From the NCBI GenBank assembly GCA_046726375.1, contig JBKPAJ010000045.1, forward strand, positions 1 through 64,000: 64,000 nt of DNA, read 5' to 3'. This stretch comes from DASPWV01 sp046726375. Its GTDB lineage: Bacteria > Acidobacteriota > Vicinamibacteria > Vicinamibacterales > UBA2999. Shown piece by piece: positions 25,749 through 35,431 of this stretch; position 1 is the stretch's first letter, and the number at the start of each line of letters is the position of its first letter. The notes under the pieces were generated by a model. That model ran no database searches. It had not been told where the DNA came from and saw only the letters and a program-made list of their open reading frames with translations. Position numbers and translations under genes: made by a program.

Positions 25749-26405
25749 CTAGCGTCGGGAATTCCAATTCCCTTCGCGATAGCCCTCGTCGTAGCCGGCG
25801 CGGAAACCGTCGCGATACACATCCTTGTAACGGTTCTTGTCGCCGTACGAATCGAGGTAGCCGCGGTCCGCTGCACGATACCGGCCGTGACGCGTGGCGT
25901 CGAACCGATCGTTGTCACGGCCATCTTCGAGGCCCTGCGCGCGACCGTCGCGATACCCGTTCTCGTACGCGGTGTCGCCGTAGCGGGAGCCGCGGTAATA
26001 CGGGTCGTAGGTGCCGTTGGGTGTGCGATTGCGTCCAGGCACCCGGCCAACGCCGCGGTCGTCATCAGGATATGGATACGTCCGCCATGTGCCGTTCGGA
26101 TCGTAGCGGCCATTGCCATAGCGGCCATACGGGTCGTAGACGTTCTCGCCGTAAATCACTCGCGCGTTGCGGTTGCGCGCGGCGGTCGCCTCCGCTTGCC
26201 GGCAGGTCGTGGCACCGGGCTGGCGCCCATTCGGCACGCCGTCATACCAGACGCGGCACATGTTGGCTGGGGGGAGCTGCCCGGGCGCGACGCCCTGGGC
26301 GCGCGCAATGTCGTTCCGGTTTCTTCCACGGCTCTGTGCATCTGCCGTGGAGGCCAGCGGCAGAAACGCGGTCAGAGCCACAATCACTGCGGTCGTTCGA
26401 AACAT
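25749..26405 (-). CDS. secreted Tyr/Arg/Gly-rich protein of unknown function
   Basis: A 218-residue protein with a signal peptide ending STADAQ. The mature part begins with a cysteine-containing region (PPANMCRVWYDGVP, ATTCRQAE) and then becomes rich in Tyr, Arg, Gly, Asp and Asn, with repeated YxxGYxDGxxxG units (ENGYRDGRAQGLEDGRDN; YRDGFRAGYDEGYREG). Low-complexity repeats of this kind often mark cell-envelope or stress-related proteins. Not recognised beyond that. Confidence 0.7.
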   Translation of the reverse strand: MFRTTAVIVALTAFLPLASTADAQSRGRNRNDIARAQGVAPGQLPPANMCRVWYDGVPNGRQPGATTCRQAEATAARNRNARVIYGENVYDPYGRYGNGRYDPNGTWRTYPYPDDDRGVGRVPGRNRTPNGTYDPYYRGSRYGDTAYENGYRDGRAQGLEDGRDNDRFDATRHGRYRAADRGYLDSYGDKNRYKDVYRDGFRAGYDEGYREGNWNSRR

Positions 26406-26582
26406 TCGGTCACCTCGCGATTCCAGCCCGTCTGACGGGCCACCTCACCGTCGATACTGCACGACCGGTACCAACCTCGAGTAGAACGCGAATCCGGCAA
26501 AAATCGGGCGCATCGACGGTTCGTTTCGCGTGTCCGTCCTCTCGTCCGGACGCGCCGCGAGTCATGTACCATGTGCGAGGGC

Positions 26583-26711
26583 CTGAACCCGGCTCACTCG
26601 AGTGAACAGCGCCAACGTCGCGAAGTGCGCGAACGCCGCCCGCGTTTTCGCCCGTCCACTCGGATTACCTCGACGGCCACGATGCGCAACGCAAGTGAAT
26701 TGAGGGGCTGA
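26583..26711. mobile_element. MITE-like dispersed element, copy C
   Basis: Left end CTGAACCCGGCTCACTCGAG; right end contains CAAGTGAATTGAGGGG, with GCGCCAAC at 26609 as in the other copies. It fills the downstream part of the 310-bp gap between the divergent secreted-protein and rhomboid genes and ends five bases before the rhomboid TTG start, so it may supply or alter the rhomboid promoter. I see nothing further in the remaining 26406-26582 stretch. Confidence 0.6.
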
Positions 26712-26715
26712 ACCG

Positions 26716-27477
26716 TTGATTCCCTACCACGACGAAAACGCGACCACGCGTGCCGCGGTCGTCACGATAGCCATCATTGCGATCTGCTCACTCACGTGGA
26801 TTGTGGTCCAGGGCGCGGGCGCGACGCTTCCTCTCGCTCGATCGGTCTGTAACCTGGGACTGATCCCTGGCGAGCTCACCGGCCTGCTCCGGCCGGGTAC
26901 GAGCGTTCCGATCGGCGAAGGGCTGAGGTGCGTGATCGATCCGGGCGCGCAGCCTCTGAACATCTTCACGTCGATGTTTCTGCACGGCTCATGGATGCAC
27001 CTCATTGGCAACATGTGGTTCCTGTGGCTGTTCGGGAACAACATCGAAGATTCGATGACGCGACCGCGCTTCGTCGTGTTCTATCTGCTGTGCGGCATCG
27101 CGGCCGCGACGCTGCAGGTGATCGTGGAGCCCGATTCCAGCGCACCGATGGTGGGCGCGTCCGGCGCGATCAGCGGCGTGATGGGCGCATACCTGGTGCT
27201 CTATCCACGCGTTCGCGTCTACACATTGGTGCCGCTCGGCTTCGTCCTGACCACCATGCGTCTGCCTGCGTGGGGAATGCTGATCTACTGGATGGTGCTG
27301 CAGCTCGCGGGAGGCGTGACCGGCATTTTCTCGGAAGAAAGCGGCGGCGTCGCGTTCTGGGCGCATGTCGGCGGGTTCCTCGCCGGAGTCATCCTGATCA
27401 AGTTGTTCGCCAAGCCCAATCACGTGATCATGCACCAGCAACAGCACTGGCAGCCTCGGGAAGTCGGATGGCGATGA
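26716..27477 (+). CDS. rhomboid family intramembrane serine protease
   Basis: A 253-residue membrane protease with about six helices. His95 and Asn99 in MHLIGNM, catalytic Ser149 in GASGAISG, and catalytic His218 in AFWAHVGGF provide the full rhomboid site. It cleaves transmembrane substrates within the bilayer. TTG start directly after element copy C; no strong ribosome site is seen. Substrate unknown. Confidence 0.92.
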   Translation: MIPYHDENATTRAAVVTIAIIAICSLTWIVVQGAGATLPLARSVCNLGLIPGELTGLLRPGTSVPIGEGLRCVIDPGAQPLNIFTSMFLHGSWMHLIGNMWFLWLFGNNIEDSMTRPRFVVFYLLCGIAAATLQVIVEPDSSAPMVGASGAISGVMGAYLVLYPRVRVYTLVPLGFVLTTMRLPAWGMLIYWMVLQLAGGVTGIFSEESGGVAFWAHVGGFLAGVILIKLFAKPNHVIMHQQQHWQPREVGWR

Positions 27478-27506
27478 TAAGGACCGCGTAGCACGCGACG
27501 GCCCGA

Positions 27507-29420
27507 ATGATGCTCACGAAGGCAAGGCGGCGACGGATTGGCCGCTGGCTGCACGAGCGACGCGAAACCGCCGGGGCCCATCCGCCAGTTGTGCATCGCT
27601 CGCCGTGGTGGCAGGTGATGTGCCTCACGGGCGTCGACTATTTTTCGACGCTCGGCTACCAGCCCGGTATCGCCTTTCTGGCGGCGGGTCTCCTGTCGCC
27701 GGTGGCCACGCTGATACTGGTGCTGCTCACGCTGTTCGGCGCGTTGCCAATCTATCGCCGCATCGCCGAAGAGAGCCCGCACGGAGAAGGCAGCATCGCC
27801 GTACTGGAACATCTTCTTCCGCGCTGGCGCGGCAAGGTTTTCGTGCTAGTGCTGCTCGGATTTGCCGCGACCGACTTCGTCATCACCATCACGCTCTCGG
27901 CGGCGGACGCCACCGCGCACATCATCGAGAACCCGTTCTTCCCCGCGTCGTTCGGTCGCCCCATCGAAATCACGCTCGTGCTGCTCGCGCTCCTTGCCGC
28001 GATTTTTTTGAAAGGCTTCAAGGAAGCGATTGGCCTTGCCGTTGCGCTCGTCGCCATCTATCTCCTGCTCAACCTCATCGTGGTCGTGTGGGGCTTGAGT
28101 TACGTGTTCAGCCACACGGACCTGCTGCCGGCGTGGCAGATGTCGTTGACGCTCGAGTACGAGAATCCCGCACGCGCGCTGTTTGCCGCGGCCATTCTTT
28201 TTCCTCGACTCGCGCTCGGTCTCTCCGGATTCGAGACCGGCGTAGCGGTGATGCCACTGGTCGAGGGCGGCAGTTCCAACTACGCGGAGGCCATCGCCGG
28301 CCGTATCCGTAACACCAAGAAGCTGCTGGTCACTGCCGCGGTGATCATGAGCATCATGCTGATGGCAAGCGCGCTGGTGACGACGTTGCTGATTCCGCCG
28401 GCGGAGTTTGCAGAAAGTGGTGAGGCCAATGGCCGCGCGCTCGCGTATCTCGCGCATGAGCATCTGGGCGAAGCGTTTGGCACCGCCTACGACCTGAGCA
28501 CGATCTCGATCTTGTGGTTTGCCGGCGCGTCGGCCGTCGCCGGGCTTCTGAACCTGGTGCCGAGATACCTGCCGCGCTACGGCATGGCGCCCGAGTGGGC
28601 GAAGTCGCGGCGGCCGCTCGTGCTCGTCATCGCCGGTATCACCTTCGCGATCACGATTATCTTCAAGGCGAGCGTGGATGCCCAGGCCGGCGCCTACGCG
28701 ACCGGTGTGCTCGTGCTGATGACGTCAGCCGCCGTGGCGGTGACGCTCAGCGCCCGCCGGGCCGGACGGATGTGGCGCCCGTACGCGTTGATTACCGCCG
28801 TTTTCCTTTATACGACCATCGCCAACATCGTGGAGCGGCCCGAAGGCATCAAAATCGCCTCGCTCTTCATCGTCTCGATCATTTTCGTATCCATGCTCTC
28901 GCGCGCGATGCGCGTTACCGAGCTGCGCGTCCACGCTGTGGAGCTCGATGACACCGCGCAACGATTCGTCAAGGAGGCGTCGACTGCCCGGGCCCTTCGC
29001 ATCATCGCGAACCGCCCCGATAGCGGATCCAAGGCCGAATACGACGGCAAGCTGCGCGAAGCGATGGACTCGCATCACCTCAGACGCGACGAGCCGGTGC
29101 TGTTTCTGGAGGTGCAACTTGGTGACGCGTCGGACTTCAGCGGCACGTTGAATGTGGAAGGCGTCGAGGTTGGCGGCCATCGCGTCCTGCGCTGCGTTGG
29201 GCCGGCGGTGCCCAACGCCATTGCGGCGTTCCTGCTGCACGTCCGCGATCTCACGCGTCTCATCCCGCACGCGTATTTCGGGTGGACCGAGGGCAATCCC
29301 ATCACCTACGTGCTGAAGTATCTGGCGCTCGGCGAAGGCGATACGGCGCCCGTCACTCGCGAAGTGCTGCGGCAGGCCGAACGTGACCCTGAACTGCGCC
29401 CGCGGATTCACCTCGGCTGA
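27507..29420 (+). CDS. APC-superfamily amino acid permease with C-terminal soluble domain
   Basis: A 637-residue protein. Residues ~35-470 contain about twelve helices in the amino acid-polyamine-organocation pattern (CLTGVDYFSTLGYQPGIAF in TM1; LGLSGFETGVAVMPLVEGG). The last ~170 residues are soluble (RVTELRVHAVELDDTAQRFVKEAS onward; later PNAIAAFLLHVRDL and ILKYLALGEG-like YVLKYLALGEGDTAPVTREVLR) and probably regulatory. It starts 29 bases after the rhomboid gene, so cotranscription is likely. Substrate not identifiable. Confidence 0.82.
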   Translation: MMLTKARRRRIGRWLHERRETAGAHPPVVHRSPWWQVMCLTGVDYFSTLGYQPGIAFLAAGLLSPVATLILVLLTLFGALPIYRRIAEESPHGEGSIAVLEHLLPRWRGKVFVLVLLGFAATDFVITITLSAADATAHIIENPFFPASFGRPIEITLVLLALLAAIFLKGFKEAIGLAVALVAIYLLLNLIVVVWGLSYVFSHTDLLPAWQMSLTLEYENPARALFAAAILFPRLALGLSGFETGVAVMPLVEGGSSNYAEAIAGRIRNTKKLLVTAAVIMSIMLMASALVTTLLIPPAEFAESGEANGRALAYLAHEHLGEAFGTAYDLSTISILWFAGASAVAGLLNLVPRYLPRYGMAPEWAKSRRPLVLVIAGITFAITIIFKASVDAQAGAYATGVLVLMTSAAVAVTLSARRAGRMWRPYALITAVFLYTTIANIVERPEGIKIASLFIVSIIFVSMLSRAMRVTELRVHAVELDDTAQRFVKEASTARALRIIANRPDSGSKAEYDGKLREAMDSHHLRRDEPVLFLEVQLGDASDFSGTLNVEGVEVGGHRVLRCVGPAVPNAIAAFLLHVRDLTRLIPHAYFGWTEGNPITYVLKYLALGEGDTAPVTREVLRQAERDPELRPRIHLG

Positions 29421-29453
29421 AGAACCTCATTTGCGACATCGAGGTGGAATCGG

Positions 29454-30869
29454 CTACGCGCTCTTGTCGAGCACGAGACGACGCAGCTCAGCGAGGGTCG
29501 CTTCGACCATCTTCCGTGCATCGCCGAAAAGCATCTGCGTGTTGGGCTTATAAAAGAGCGGATTCTCGACTCCCGCGTATCCCGTTGCCATTCCGCGTTT
29601 CGATACGATGCACGTCTTTGCCTTCCAGACCTCGAGCACCGGCATGCCGTAAATGGGACTCGACGGATCGTCCATCGCGCCGGGGTTGACGATGTCGTTG
29701 GCGCCGATCACGATGGCGACGTCGGTCTCAGGAAAATCGGGGTTGATCTCCTGCATCTCGTAGACGATGTCGTAGGGCACGCGTGCTTCCGCCAGCAAGA
29801 CATTCATGTGACCCGGCAACCGTCCGGCAACGGGATGAATCGCGAACCGCACCTTCGCGCCTCGCTGCTGCAGAAGCTGCGTGAGCTCGTAGAGCGGATA
29901 CTGTGCTTGCGCGACCGCCATCCCGTAACCGGGAACGATCACGATGTTGCGCGCGTCGAGCAGCAACTGGGCCAGATCGGGAGCGCTGATGCTCCGCACT
30001 TCGCCGCTCACACTGGCGCCGGCAACGGCAGTGCCCTCCTCAGCACCGAAACCGCCGAGAATGACGCTCAGGAACGAACGGTTCATCGCCTGGCACATGA
30101 TGTAGCTCAGGATCGCGCCGCTGGATCCCACTAGGGCGCCGGTGATGATCAGCAGATCGTTCGACAGCATGAAGCCGGCCGCCGCCGCCGCCCACCCTGA
30201 GTAGCTGTTCAACATCGACACCACGACCGGCATATCGGCGCCGCCGATCGCCATCACGATGTGAATACCGATGAGGCCGGCGATGGCGGCGGTGGTGAGG
30301 AGTGGCCACACCGGCGGATGGTCACCCGCGCCGACGAACTGCGCCCCGAGCAAGACACACACGATCGCGGCGGCGAAATTGATGGCGTGACGCGCCGGCA
30401 GCAGGAGCGGCTTGCTTCGGATGGCGCCTTGAAGTTTCCCGAAGGCGACCACAGAACCCGTGAACGTGACCGCACCGATGAAGACACCGAGAAATGTTTC
30501 GACGTCATGAATGCGGCGTTCCGCTCCCGTCAGCGCCACACGGGGACTGAGCGTGGCGGAGAGTCCGACGAGCACGGCCGCGAGCCCGACGAAGCTGTGC
30601 AGAATCGCGACGAGCTGCGGCATCGCGGTCATCTGCACGCGCGCCGCGAGTGCTGCGCCAATGCCGCCGCCGACCGCCAGCATTGCCAGCAGAATCGTGT
30701 AATCCGGACCCCGCGGTCCAAACGCCGTCACGGCGATCGCGATGAGCATCCCGACGATGCCGTAGGTGTTGCCGCGTCGAGCGGAGGCCTGAGCAGACAG
30801 GCCGCCGAGGCTCAGGATGAACAGCAATCCGGCGGTGAGATATGCCACCGTGACGAACGTCTCCGGCAT
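29454..30869 (-). CDS. pntB: NAD(P)+ transhydrogenase beta subunit (operon 1)
   Basis: A 471-residue subunit of proton-translocating transhydrogenase. The N-terminal half has about nine helices including MTAMPQLVAILHSFVGLAAVL; the C-terminal NADP(H)-binding domain III has IVIVPGYGMAVAQAQYPLYEL, HPVAGRLPGHMNVLLAEARVPYD and VAIVIGANDIVNPGAMDDPSSPI. Together with the alpha subunit it uses the proton gradient to make NADPH from NADH. It lies nine bases after the alpha gene. A paralogue is encoded at 33.95-35.35 kb. Confidence 0.96.
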   Translation of the reverse strand: MPETFVTVAYLTAGLLFILSLGGLSAQASARRGNTYGIVGMLIAIAVTAFGPRGPDYTILLAMLAVGGGIGAALAARVQMTAMPQLVAILHSFVGLAAVLVGLSATLSPRVALTGAERRIHDVETFLGVFIGAVTFTGSVVAFGKLQGAIRSKPLLLPARHAINFAAAIVCVLLGAQFVGAGDHPPVWPLLTTAAIAGLIGIHIVMAIGGADMPVVVSMLNSYSGWAAAAAGFMLSNDLLIITGALVGSSGAILSYIMCQAMNRSFLSVILGGFGAEEGTAVAGASVSGEVRSISAPDLAQLLLDARNIVIVPGYGMAVAQAQYPLYELTQLLQQRGAKVRFAIHPVAGRLPGHMNVLLAEARVPYDIVYEMQEINPDFPETDVAIVIGANDIVNPGAMDDPSSPIYGMPVLEVWKAKTCIVSKRGMATGYAGVENPLFYKPNTQMLFGDARKMVEATLAELRRLVLDKSA

Positions 30870-30878
30870 CTCTGCGTC

Positions 30879-32450
30879 CTATCGCCGAAACATCCGCAGC
30901 ATCCGCTGCGTCACCAGAAAGCCGCCGGCGATGTTGATGGTCGAGAGGACAACGGCGGCGGCTCCGAGCCATAACGCGGCGGATGTCGGCGGCCCGATCA
31001 ACTGCAGCATCCCGCCGATGACGATGATGCCGCTGATGGCGTTGGTCACGCTCATGAGCGGCGTGTGCAGCGCCGGCGTGACGTTCCACACCACCTGCCA
31101 GCCGACGACACATGCGAGCGCGAACACGGTCAGATGGGACAGGAACGCAGGCGGCGCGACGAAGCCGAGCGCAATCGCCGCGGCCGCGCCCAGCGCAGCG
31201 AGCGCCGCCGCTAACGCGGGATTCTTTTGCGCCACGAGTGGCGGCGCCGGCACGGCGGCAACAACAACCGGCTTCACAGCCGGCAAGGGCGGCGGTGCCT
31301 CGGCACGCGGCGGCGGCCATGTGATCTCGCCGTTGTGCACGACCAGCGCATTTCGAATCACCGTGTCGTCGCGATCGATCTTGAAGTTCGCGGCGCCGCC
31401 CATATCGCTGAGGAGGTGAACAAGGTTGTTGCCGTACAGAAAGCTCGCCGTCGGCGCCAGGCGGCTGGGAAGATCGACGTAGCCGATGATGTGGACGCCG
31501 TAGCGTTCCACAACCTTGTTCGGAACCGTAAGTGCGCAATTTCCGCCGTTCTCGGCCGCAAGATCGACTACCACCGATCCCTTTTTCATCGAGCGCACCA
31601 TGTCTTCGGTGATGAGCAAGGGAGCGGGCCGATTCGGAATCAGCGCAGTGGTGATGATGATGTCAACATCTCGCGCCTGTGCCGCAAACAACTCCATCTC
31701 GGCGCGGATGAATTCCGGCGTCATTTCCTTCGCGTACCCGCCCGCCGCCTCTCCTTCCTCGCGCACTTCCAGCTCGAGGAACTCGGCGCCCATACTCTTC
31801 ACCTGTTCTTTGACGGCGCTGCGCGTGTCGAACGCGCGAACGATTGCGCCGAGACCGCGCGCGGCGCCGATGGCCGCCAGTCCCGCGACGCCTGCGCCGA
31901 TCACCAGCACTTTTGCCGGTGGCACGCGGCCTGCCGCCGTCATTTGTCCGGTGAAGAATCGGCCGTAGAAGCTCGCGGCTTCGATGACGGCGCGATAGCC
32001 GGCAATATTGGCCATCGAGGAGAGCGCGTCCATCTTCTGGGCGCGGGTAATACGAGGGATCTGATCGACGGCCAGTGCCGTGACCTTGCGCGCCGCCAGA
32101 CGCGACACCAGCGCTTCGTGCTTCGCCGGCCAGAGAAAGCTAATCAGCACCGCTTGGGGGCGCATCAAATCGACTTCGTGGGCGCCGAGCTCGGCGTATT
32201 CATCGGGCGGCTGGACCTTGAGAATGACGTCCGCGTCTCGCCAGAGCTGCTTGGTATTTTTCGTTACGACCGCACCACTCTGGCGAAAGTCCTCGTCGCC
32301 GAACGACGCGCCCGTGCCGGCGTCGGACTCGATGACCACGTCGAACCCAAGTTGCCGCAGGCTTCGAACCGTTTCCGGTGTCGCCGCGACACGGCGCTCA
32401 CCCGCCCGCCGTTCTCGAGGCACCCCAATCCTCTTGGTCGCTTCCGTCAT
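30879..32450 (-). CDS. pntA: NAD(P)+ transhydrogenase alpha subunit, fused alpha1-alpha2 form
   Basis: A 523-residue protein with the NAD(H)-binding domain I (GVPRERRAGERRVAATPE; VLVIGAGVAGLAAIGAARGLGA; residues 1-375), a Pro/Ala-rich linker, and three to four C-terminal helices (FALACVVGWQVVWNVTPALHTPLMSVTNAISG). This one-piece form is like E. coli PntA. Divergent from the split-type copy; the gap between the two start codons is about 100 bases and presumably holds both promoters. Confidence 0.95.
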   Translation of the reverse strand: MTEATKRIGVPRERRAGERRVAATPETVRSLRQLGFDVVIESDAGTGASFGDEDFRQSGAVVTKNTKQLWRDADVILKVQPPDEYAELGAHEVDLMRPQAVLISFLWPAKHEALVSRLAARKVTALAVDQIPRITRAQKMDALSSMANIAGYRAVIEAASFYGRFFTGQMTAAGRVPPAKVLVIGAGVAGLAAIGAARGLGAIVRAFDTRSAVKEQVKSMGAEFLELEVREEGEAAGGYAKEMTPEFIRAEMELFAAQARDVDIIITTALIPNRPAPLLITEDMVRSMKKGSVVVDLAAENGGNCALTVPNKVVERYGVHIIGYVDLPSRLAPTASFLYGNNLVHLLSDMGGAANFKIDRDDTVIRNALVVHNGEITWPPPRAEAPPPLPAVKPVVVAAVPAPPLVAQKNPALAAALAALGAAAAIALGFVAPPAFLSHLTVFALACVVGWQVVWNVTPALHTPLMSVTNAISGIIVIGGMLQLIGPPTSAALWLGAAAVVLSTINIAGGFLVTQRMLRMFRR

Positions 32451-32551
32451 GTCAACTCACCATCATAGGTGTGTTCGCAGTTCTACAGAAACCACACCCC
32501 TGCCCTGACATTGATCGAAAACCGGCTCCGCGCACCTACAATACGCGACGT

Positions 32552-33649
32552 ATGCGAGTCGTCGTCTTGAAGGAACGCGCCGAGCGCGAGCACCGGGTCG
32601 CGCTCGTCCCCGAATCGGTTGCCAAACTGATCAAAGCCGGCGCCCAGGTCGTAGTGGAGCAGCAGGCCGGCGATGCCGCCGGTTTTCCTGATCGCCTCTA
32701 CATCGCCGCCGGCGCCACGATTGCCAGTTCCGCGTTGCAGGCGCTCACCGGCGCCAACGTCATCGTCACGGTCCAGCCGCCCATCGCGAATCTCAACGAG
32801 CTTCCGGCCGACGCTGTGCTCATCAGCCTGGTCCCGCCGGGAAGCGCCGTCGATCTCGTGCCGCGCATTGCGGCGCAGCACGTGACCGTGCTCGCTCTCG
32901 AGCGGGTGCCGCGCATCACGCGCGCGCAATCGATGGACGTTCTTTCGTCGCAGGCGACCGTGGCTGGCTACAAAGCCGTGCTGCTCGGCGCGACCCACAT
33001 GCCGCGACTGATGCCGATGCTCACGACAGCGGCCGGATCGTTGACCCCGGCCAAGGCGTTTGTGCTCGGCGCCGGTGTCGCCGGACTGCAGGCGATCGCA
33101 ACGGCGCGGCGCCTCGGCGCCGTGGTCTCGGCGTTCGACGTGCGCGCCGCAGTGAAAGAGCAAGTCCAGTCGCTCGGCGCAAGCTTCGTCGAGGCGGGTG
33201 TGACGGCGGAGGGCGCCGGCGGATACGCCCGCGAGCAGACGGCGGACGAGCAGGCGCTCATGCAACAGGCGTTGGCCAATCACATCAAGGATACGGATCT
33301 GGCGATCGCGACGGCGGCGATTCCCGGCAAACGCGCGCCGGTGCTCATCAGCGAGGCGATGGTCGCGTCGATGAAGCCGGGCGCGGTGATCGTGGACCTT
33401 GCGGCGGAGAGCGGCGGCAATTGCGCGCTGACCAAAGCGGGCGAAGTTTTCACGACCTCCAATGGCGTCACCATTGTCGGGCCTCTGAACCTGGCGGCGT
33501 CGGTGCCGCTCCATGCGAGTCAGATGTTCAGCCGCAACGTCCTGACGCTCTTGCAACACCTGATGAAAGACGGGCAAGTCGTCATCGACTTGAACGACGA
33601 GATTACTGGGCCGATGTGCGTGGCACATCAAGGCCAGGTGCGGAGCTGA
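32552..33649 (+). CDS. pntAA: NAD(P)+ transhydrogenase alpha1 subunit, split form
   Basis: A 365-residue soluble NAD(H)-binding subunit (domain I only): VVLKERAEREHRVALVPE, VPRITRAQSMDVLSSQATVAGYKAV, KAFVLGAGVAGLQAIATARRLGA and AVIVDLAAESGGNCALTKAGE. It stops after domain I, and the membrane part is a separate gene five bases downstream, as in Rhodospirillum rubrum. Some family residues differ from the fused copy (for example PGSAVDLV in place of the LWPAKHE region), so the two are old paralogues rather than a recent duplication. Confidence 0.93.
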   Translation: MRVVVLKERAEREHRVALVPESVAKLIKAGAQVVVEQQAGDAAGFPDRLYIAAGATIASSALQALTGANVIVTVQPPIANLNELPADAVLISLVPPGSAVDLVPRIAAQHVTVLALERVPRITRAQSMDVLSSQATVAGYKAVLLGATHMPRLMPMLTTAAGSLTPAKAFVLGAGVAGLQAIATARRLGAVVSAFDVRAAVKEQVQSLGASFVEAGVTAEGAGGYAREQTADEQALMQQALANHIKDTDLAIATAAIPGKRAPVLISEAMVASMKPGAVIVDLAAESGGNCALTKAGEVFTTSNGVTIVGPLNLAASVPLHASQMFSRNVLTLLQHLMKDGQVVIDLNDEITGPMCVAHQGQVRS

Positions 33650-33654
33650 TTGCC

Positions 33655-33954
33655 ATGTCCACCGAAGCGCTTGTCGTCGCCATTGTGATCTTTACGCTTG
33701 CCACTTTTCTTGGCGTCGAGCTGATCGGGCGCATTCCGCCCATGCTGCATACGCCGCTGATGTCAGGGGCCAACGCCGTCAGCGGCATCACGATCGTCGG
33801 ATCGCTGGTCATCGCCGGCAGCAATCTCGGTTGGATCTCGAACGTGTTTGGCTTTGTCGCCGTCGTGCTCGCGATGATGAACGTGGCCGGCGGCTACGCC
33901 GTGACCGATCGCATGCTAGGTATGTTCCGCGCCAAAGGCGAGGAGAAGAAGTGA
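33655..33954 (+). CDS. pntAB: NAD(P)+ transhydrogenase alpha2 subunit
   Basis: A 99-residue membrane subunit with three helices. The core ELIGRIPPMLHTPLMSGANAVSGITIVGSL is the conserved domain II segment; the C-terminus VNVAGGYAVTDRMLGMF-like stretch (MMNVAGGYAVTDRMLGMF) matches the end of the fused copy. TGATG overlap with pntB indicates coupling. Confidence 0.95.
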   Translation: MSTEALVVAIVIFTLATFLGVELIGRIPPMLHTPLMSGANAVSGITIVGSLVIAGSNLGWISNVFGFVAVVLAMMNVAGGYAVTDRMLGMFRAKGEEKK

Positions 33955-35348
33955 TGCCGTATTGGGCGACACAGATCTTCTATCTCCTTTCCGCGATTCT
34001 CTTCATCGTCGGCCTCAAACGGATGAACAGCCCCGCGACGGCGCGGAGGGGCAACCTGATCTCGCTCGTCGGCATGCTGCTGGCAATGGCTGTGACGCTC
34101 CTCGATCAGACGATCGTGTCGTACTGGATCATCCTTGCCGGTGTCGCGGTCGGCACCACGCTTGGACTGTGGCAGGCCTACTCGGTACGAATGACGGCGA
34201 TGCCGCAGATGGTTGCGCTCCTCAATGGATGGGGCGGCGGCGCGTCGATGGTGGTGAGCGCGGCGGAGTTCCTGCGCTCACATCAGGGCAACGCGCTCAT
34301 TCCTACACAGACGGGCATCGTGATGCAGGCAGGTCTGCTGATTGGCGGCGTGACACTGACTGGGAGTCTTATCGCGTTCGCGAAGCTTCAGGAATGGATG
34401 ACGGGCCGTCCGATCACGTTCCGCGGGCAGAACGCGTTCAACGCGCTGGTGTTTTTGACGCTCGTCGGACTCGCGTGGTGGCAGGTATCAACGGAAGTGC
34501 CGCTGCTGGTGCCTTTTTATCTGCTCTGCGCGTTGTCGCTGGTGCTCGGCGTGTTGCTGGTGATTCCGATCGGCGGCGCCGACATGCCCGTCGTCATCTC
34601 TCTGCTCAATTCGTACTCAGGCATCGCCGCGGGAATGACCGGGTTTGTGATCAACAACGAAGTGTTGATCATCGCGGGCGCGCTGGTCGGAAGCTCCGGC
34701 ATTATTCTGAGCCAGATCATGTGCAAGGCGATGAATCGTTCGTTGATGAACGTGCTGTTCGGCGCCTTTGGGACGCATACGACGGCCGCCGGCGGCGCCA
34801 AATCCGCGGCCGGTCTCACGGTGAAATCGATCATGCCCGAGGATCTGGGTGTGCAGGTCGCGTACGCGCAAAAGATGATTGTCGTGCCCGGCTACGGGAT
34901 GGCGGTGGCGCAGGCACAGCACCAGGTGCGTGAACTGGCCGATCTCGTCGAGAAACGTGGCGGCACCGTGAAGTACGCAATCCATCCCGTCGCCGGCCGC
35001 ATGCCAGGTCACATGAACGTGCTGCTCGCGGAAGCGAACGTTCCTTACGATCGCTTGTACGAGATGGACGAAATCAATCCCGAGTTCGATGAAACAGACG
35101 TCTGCCTCGTGATTGGCGCCAACGACGTGGTCAATCCGGCCGCGCGTCACGACACCGGCTCGCCGATTTACGGCATGCCGATCATCAACGCCGACAAGGC
35201 GAAGATGTGTGTCGTGCTCAAACGGTCGATGGCCGCCGGGTTTGCCGGGATTGAAAACGAGCTGTTCTACGCGCCGCGCACGTGGATGCTCTTTGGCGAT
35301 GCCAAACAGAGCTTGCAGAAGTTGATCTCGGAAGTGAAACAGGCCTGA
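33954..35348 (+). CDS. pntB: NAD(P)+ transhydrogenase beta subunit (operon 2)
   Basis: A 464-residue beta subunit with about nine helices and C-terminal domain III: MIVVPGYGMAVAQAQHQVREL, HPVAGRMPGHMNVLLAEANVPYD, LVIGANDVVNPAARHDTGSPI. The motif set is the same as in the operon 1 paralogue. The start ATG shares its A with the pntAB stop. Completes the second, split-type transhydrogenase operon. Confidence 0.96.
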   Translation: MPYWATQIFYLLSAILFIVGLKRMNSPATARRGNLISLVGMLLAMAVTLLDQTIVSYWIILAGVAVGTTLGLWQAYSVRMTAMPQMVALLNGWGGGASMVVSAAEFLRSHQGNALIPTQTGIVMQAGLLIGGVTLTGSLIAFAKLQEWMTGRPITFRGQNAFNALVFLTLVGLAWWQVSTEVPLLVPFYLLCALSLVLGVLLVIPIGGADMPVVISLLNSYSGIAAGMTGFVINNEVLIIAGALVGSSGIILSQIMCKAMNRSLMNVLFGAFGTHTTAAGGAKSAAGLTVKSIMPEDLGVQVAYAQKMIVVPGYGMAVAQAQHQVRELADLVEKRGGTVKYAIHPVAGRMPGHMNVLLAEANVPYDRLYEMDEINPEFDETDVCLVIGANDVVNPAARHDTGSPIYGMPIINADKAKMCVVLKRSMAAGFAGIENELFYAPRTWMLFGDAKQSLQKLISEVKQA

Positions 35349-35431
35349 CGGTCGACGCCTCCCCGGCTACGACCCACGGGACACATTCGGTTCAGCTTGA
35401 GGGCCACAGGTTGCGCATGCGAACGTGAGTT

